Shown piece after piece: positions 29,096-32,848 of a stretch of 32,848 nt of DNA; the stretch's first letter is position 1; every line of letters starts with the position of its first letter. The stretch is from Oscillospiraceae bacterium (GTDB taxonomy: Bacteria; Bacillota; Clostridia; Oscillospirales; QAMX01). Below the pieces are notes generated by a model. The model was not told the origin of the DNA and made no database searches. It saw only the letters and a list, made by a program, of their open reading frames with translations. Made by a program: the position numbers and the translations under genes. The stretch lies in the NCBI GenBank assembly GCA_015068345.1, contig SVKS01000014.1:1-32848 (forward strand). Reading direction: 5' to 3'.

Positions 29096-30877
29096 ATGCA
29101 TACTGTGAAGTGGATCTGGGAGAACCTGAAGGGTTATCACGGCCGATACGTGGTGGCCAACATCCTCCAGGCTCTGATGGCCGCCATGGTCATCATCACT
29201 CCCACCATTACCGGACGCATTATCGACCGGGTGGTCGTTGGCGTCCCCGATGCTGCGGGTAATCTGATCCGCCATGTGGACGAACTGGTTCCTCTGGTTC
29301 TCCTGATGGTGGGGGTCCATTACTTCCGCATGGGTACCAGCTACCTGATGGTCATCCTCTATGATCAGGCCGCCCAGGGCATGAAGTTCAGCTTGCGCAC
29401 CAAGCTTTACGAAAATATGCAGACCCTGGACATGCAGTACTACTCCAAGTCCCGCTCCGGCGACCTGATGACCCGCCTCACCGGTGACCTGGACATGATG
29501 CGCCACGGTGCCACCTGGGTTATCCGTCAGCTCATCAACGCGGTGGTGCTCTACGTGGCCTCCCTGGTCTACCTTTTCACCATCAACTGGAAGTTCACCC
29601 TGATTTTGATGGTGACCAGCCCCCTCTTCGTCATCGCCCGCAACCAATTCACCAAAATCTCCCGGCCTCTGTTCATTGCCGCCCGTGAAAAGCTCACCGA
29701 ACTCAACGGCTTTGCCCAGGAAAACATCGAATCCAACCGTGTGGTCAAGGCCTTTGCCCACGAGGAATACGAATGTAAGCGCTTCGACGAATACAACACC
29801 GTCTACCGGGATGCCAACCTGAAGGCCTCCTTCGCCTGGCTGAAGATCCACCCCCTGGTGGAAACCATCTCCCAGTCCCTGTCCCTTTTGGTCATCCTCT
29901 TTGGCGGCCTCTTCTGCATCTGGGGCGAGCTTTCCATCGGCGAGCTCTCCATCTACATCAACCTGTCCTGGGCCATTTCCAGCCCCATGAGCACCATCGG
30001 TGCGCTCCTTTCCGACTTTGAACGCTTCCTGACCTCCGCCCAGAAGGTCACCGAGCTCTATTACGCCAAGAGTGACATCGTCAATGGGGAAAACCCCATC
30101 AAAAAGGACGAAAAACTCAAGGGTCAGATCGATTTCAACCACGTTTCCTTCGCCTACGACAGCAACGTGGTGTTCAAGGATATCGACTTCCACGTAAAAC
30201 CCGGCCAGACGGTGGCCATCATGGGCCCCACCGGCTCGGGCAAAACCACCATCGCCAGCCTCATCGGCCGCTTCTTCGACCCGAAATCGGGTGAAGTTTT
30301 GGTGGACGGGGTCAACGTGAAGAATTACGACCTGGCATACCTCCGGTCGAACATCGGTATGGCCACCCAGGACGTGTTCCTCTTCTCCGAAACGGTGGAC
30401 TCCAACATTGCCTATGGCGACGAAGACCTGCCGGAAGAGGACGTGGTGGAATTCGCCAAGGCTGCCGACGCCCACGGCTTTATCAGCCGCATGCCCGATG
30501 GCTACAACACCATCGTGGGCGAGCGTGGCGTAGGTCTTTCCGGCGGTCAGCGCCAGCGTATCGCCCTGGCAAGAGCTCTGGCGGTGCGTCCTTCCATCCT
30601 GATCCTGGACGACACCACCTCCGCTGTGGACGTGGAAACCGAACAGGCCATCTGGAAGGCTTTGGCAGACGAAAAGTACAAGTGCACCCGTGTGGTCATT
30701 GCCAACCGTGCCAGCTCGGTGCGGGACGCCGACCTGATCATCATCCTGGAAAAGGGTGGTATCCTGGAAATGGGCACCCACGACGAGCTCATGGCCAAGG
30801 AAGGCTACTACTACGAAACCTTCATGCTCCAGAACGAGGGCATCATGTCCGGTATGTCGAAGGGAGGGAATGACTGA
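29096..30877 (+). CDS. ABC exporter half-transporter with degenerate ATPase site
   Basis: A 593-residue membrane protein: six-helix exporter domain (about 1-310), then an ATPase domain. Walker A GPTGSGKTT (377-), signature LSGGQ (481-). Walker B ends LDDTTSAVD, with Asp506 where Glu is needed for catalysis, and the H-loop reads IANRASS (Asn537 instead of His). These losses mark the non-catalytic partner of a heterodimer, as in BmrC/BmrD or TM287/288. ATG 29096 was chosen with AAAGGAAGG 7 nt upstream; the open frame extends 25 codons further up without an RBS. Stop and next start overlap (TGATG). Cargo is unknown (drug, lipid or peptide). Confidence 0.93.
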   Translation: MHTVKWIWENLKGYHGRYVVANILQALMAAMVIITPTITGRIIDRVVVGVPDAAGNLIRHVDELVPLVLLMVGVHYFRMGTSYLMVILYDQAAQGMKFSLRTKLYENMQTLDMQYYSKSRSGDLMTRLTGDLDMMRHGATWVIRQLINAVVLYVASLVYLFTINWKFTLILMVTSPLFVIARNQFTKISRPLFIAAREKLTELNGFAQENIESNRVVKAFAHEEYECKRFDEYNTVYRDANLKASFAWLKIHPLVETISQSLSLLVILFGGLFCIWGELSIGELSIYINLSWAISSPMSTIGALLSDFERFLTSAQKVTELYYAKSDIVNGENPIKKDEKLKGQIDFNHVSFAYDSNVVFKDIDFHVKPGQTVAIMGPTGSGKTTIASLIGRFFDPKSGEVLVDGVNVKNYDLAYLRSNIGMATQDVFLFSETVDSNIAYGDEDLPEEDVVEFAKAADAHGFISRMPDGYNTIVGERGVGLSGGQRQRIALARALAVRPSILILDDTTSAVDVETEQAIWKALADEKYKCTRVVIANRASSVRDADLIIILEKGGILEMGTHDELMAKEGYYYETFMLQNEGIMSGMSKGGND

Positions 30878-32649
30878 TGGCACGCAATAAGTTTGACATT
30901 GACGAAACCTTAGAGTCCCCCTTTAGTTTATCCCATCTGGCCCGTGCATCGGCCTATATCCTGAAGCACAAGTGGAAGATGGCCCTGGCCTTCCTGCTCT
31001 CGGCCATCGCCTCGGTGGCCTCCCTCTTCCAGCCCCAGCTCATTCAGCACGCGGTGGACGTGGCCATCCCCGCCGGGGATATCAAGGCCCTGATCATCGT
31101 GGTCATCGGCATGGCCATCTCCATTTCGGTTGCCATCTGGCTCACCAACCTGCGCTCCCGCATCATGACCCGGGTCAGCCAGACCATCATTTATGAAATC
31201 CGCACCGACCTGTTCAATCACCTGCAGTATTTAAGCTTTGACTACTACGATTCCCGCCCCCACGGCAAGATCCTGGTGCGTGTGGTCCAGTACGTCAACA
31301 ACGTCCAGGACATCCTTTCCAACGGTATCCTGAACTTCTTCATCGATATCATCAACATCATCTTCATCACGGTGTTCATGTTCACCACCCACGCCACCCT
31401 GTCCTGGGTCATCGTGGCGGGCCTGCCCTTCTTCATTGCGGTGCTGGTCATCTGCACCCCCATCAACCGCCGGGGCTGGCAGAAGGTATCCAACAAGAAC
31501 AGTAACATCAACGCCTACGTGGCCGAGTCCATCAACGGCATGAAGGTGACCCAGATCTTCGCCCGGGAAGAAACCAACGCCTCCATCTTCCGCCGTCTTT
31601 CTGACGAATACCGGAAGGTTTGGATGACGGTGGTGTACCCCAGTAACGCCGTGTGGCTTGCCGTAGAATGCATTTCGGTGGTGATCACCGCCTTTATCTA
31701 CGTGGCGGGTATCAAGTGGGTGGTTCCTGCGGTCACCTACGGTACCCTGGTGGCCATGACCAGCTATTCCGGCCGCTTTTGGGGTCCGATTTCCAACCTG
31801 GCGGGCATCTACAACAACTTCATCAACTCCATTGCCTACCTGGAACGTATTTTCGAAACCATCGACGAACCCATCACCATTCACGATGCACCCGACGCCA
31901 CCGAGCTTCCGCAGATCGAGGGCCGGGTTACCTTCGAGGACGTGACCTTCGCCTACGAGCCGGGTGTGAATGTTTTGGAACACGTGTCCTTTGACATTCA
32001 GCCGGGTATGTCGGTTGCCCTGGTGGGTCCCACCGGTGCCGGCAAATCCACCGTGGTGAACCTGATCTCCCGCTTCTACGACCTGACCGGGGGCCGGGTG
32101 CTCATCGACGGCCACGATATTTCCAAGGTGACGGTGAACTCCCTGCGCCGCCAAATGGGCATCATGCTCCAGGACAGCGTCATTTTCTCGGGCACCATCG
32201 CCGACAACCTGACCTACGGCAAGCTGGATGCCACCGAGGCCGATATGAAGAAGGCCTGCGACATCGTCCACGCCTCTGACTTCATCGAGGACATGGAAAA
32301 CGGCTACCAAACCGAGCTTTACGAGCGGGGCGGCCGTCTGTCCCAGGGCCAGAAGCAGCTTTTGAGCTTTGCCAGAACCATCCTCTCCGACCCGAAGATC
32401 CTGATTCTGGACGAAGCCACATCAAGCATCGACACCCAGACCGAAAAGATGCTGCAGATCGGTATCAATTCCATGATGAAGGGGCGCACCTCCTTCGTCA
32501 TCGCCCACCGGCTTTCCACCATCAAGGCCTGCGACCGCATCATGTACATCGCCAACAAGGGCGTGGCTGAATGGGGTACCCACGACGAGCTGATGGCCAA
32601 GAAGGGCAAGTATTACGAGCTCTATATGTCCCAGCTTTTGAAGAAGTAA
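30877..32649 (+). CDS. ABC exporter half-transporter, catalytic partner
   Basis: A 590-residue half-transporter: six-helix membrane domain (about 35-320) and ATPase domain with Walker A GPTGAGKST, Walker B LILDEATSSID (Glu513 intact) and H-loop IAHRLST (His544 intact). Its signature is LSQGQ (488-492), not LSGGQ. In the heterodimer this weakened signature faces the degenerate Walker motifs of the upstream partner, while its own intact Walker B and His pair with the partner's normal LSGGQ. The pair therefore has one working and one silent ATP site. It is translationally coupled to the first subunit and ends at a strong terminator. Confidence 0.94.
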   Translation: MARNKFDIDETLESPFSLSHLARASAYILKHKWKMALAFLLSAIASVASLFQPQLIQHAVDVAIPAGDIKALIIVVIGMAISISVAIWLTNLRSRIMTRVSQTIIYEIRTDLFNHLQYLSFDYYDSRPHGKILVRVVQYVNNVQDILSNGILNFFIDIINIIFITVFMFTTHATLSWVIVAGLPFFIAVLVICTPINRRGWQKVSNKNSNINAYVAESINGMKVTQIFAREETNASIFRRLSDEYRKVWMTVVYPSNAVWLAVECISVVITAFIYVAGIKWVVPAVTYGTLVAMTSYSGRFWGPISNLAGIYNNFINSIAYLERIFETIDEPITIHDAPDATELPQIEGRVTFEDVTFAYEPGVNVLEHVSFDIQPGMSVALVGPTGAGKSTVVNLISRFYDLTGGRVLIDGHDISKVTVNSLRRQMGIMLQDSVIFSGTIADNLTYGKLDATEADMKKACDIVHASDFIEDMENGYQTELYERGGRLSQGQKQLLSFARTILSDPKILILDEATSSIDTQTEKMLQIGINSMMKGRTSFVIAHRLSTIKACDRIMYIANKGVAEWGTHDELMAKKGKYYELYMSQLLKK

Positions 32650-32663
32650 GTACATAAAGCAGA

Positions 32664-32695
32664 AAATCCCGTACCGGTTGGTACGGGATTTTTTT
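32664..32695 (+). terminator. Terminator of the ABC operon
   Basis: A 12-bp stem AAATCCCGTACC/GGTACGGGATTT with GGTT loop, followed by T residues, 14 bp after the stop. Confidence 0.93.
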
Positions 32696-32743
32696 ATGTG
32701 TGAAGCGGGAGCCGCAGAAGGGGCGGCGGGGTGTAAGTGGCAA

Positions 32744-32848
32744 GTAGGGGCGATTCACGAATCGCCCGTCCCTATGGTGCGAAGACCTACCAGGTACGGC
32801 ATAATGACCTGGTTCCCCGTGAGGGAAATTTTCGGGCCGGTGGGGCCC
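32744..32848. repeat. Family B hairpin and family A copy cut by window end
   Basis: Family B at 32744-32775 (GTAGGGGCGATTCACGAATC). Family A starts at about 32795 with GGTACGGCATAATGACC, has the TTCCCC-GTGA-GGGAAA hairpin form, and is cut in the core stem at the window edge. Confidence 0.75.

Noticed and set aside
28850-30883. 677-codon minus-strand frame opposite the first ABC gene
   Set aside because: Gly/His/Val/Asp-rich shadow of the sense coding frame, extending into intergenic repeats.

Overview
The window looks like a chromosomal segment of an anaerobic, GC-rich member of the Clostridia, most likely an uncultured gut Oscillospirales/Ruminococcaceae-type bacterium. This is an inference. 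It rests on strong AGGAGG-type ribosome binding sites, TATAAT promoters, a long-form HPF, a TAXI-type TRAP transporter, an NADH-linked multisubunit [FeFe] hydrogenase, and hairpin-rich intergenic repeats that resemble ones I remember from gut Oscillospiraceae. I see no tRNA, rRNA, CRISPR array or phage.

Layout. On the left are a TRAP fused permease cut by the window edge and its TAXI receptor (minus strand), then a MATE exporter (+) converging on a UDP-GlcNAc 2-epimerase (-) across a shared terminator. Next is a sugar operon (+): fucose/arabinose-isomerase-like protein, FGGY kinase and class II ketose-phosphate aldolase. A 1.3 kb repeat field and an HPF gene follow. The centre (12.6-20.9 kb) is one long operon for an HndABCD-type hydrogenase. 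Between hndA and hndB it carries six overlapping genes: DRTGG, GHKL ATPase, a second HydS-like [FeFe] hydrogenase, DRTGG, PHP phosphoesterase and GHKL ATPase. This looks like a hydrogen- or redox-sensing module built into the enzyme operon. To the right are a tandem array of palindromic units abutting an IS200-like/RAYT transposase (-), an acetylxylan esterase (-), a two-gene AT-richer island (secreted matrixin-like protease plus lipoprotein) bounded by 72-bp direct repeats, a Gfo/Idh/MocA oxidoreductase (-), an aldo/keto reductase with ferredoxin-like tail (+), and a heterodimeric ABC exporter (+).

Nearly every intergenic space over 300 bp is filled with a mosaic of dispersed hairpin repeats. 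I call them family A (about 100-bp multi-hairpin), family B (GTAGGGGC-ended hairpins), family C (CTCTCAGTC...GAGAGCCAAG) and family D (a 90-bp repeat with three identical copies). There is also an AT-rich ATTGACAAT-like tract that often sits next to promoters or terminators. Family A stems covary between copies, so structure rather than sequence seems to be kept. The RAYT next to a tandem palindrome array is the obvious candidate for the enzyme behind at least some of these repeats. The RAYT/palindrome system and the hydrogenase-sensor operon are the two most interesting items here. All coordinates and motif calls come from reading the sequence; family assignments are from memory of motifs, without searches.
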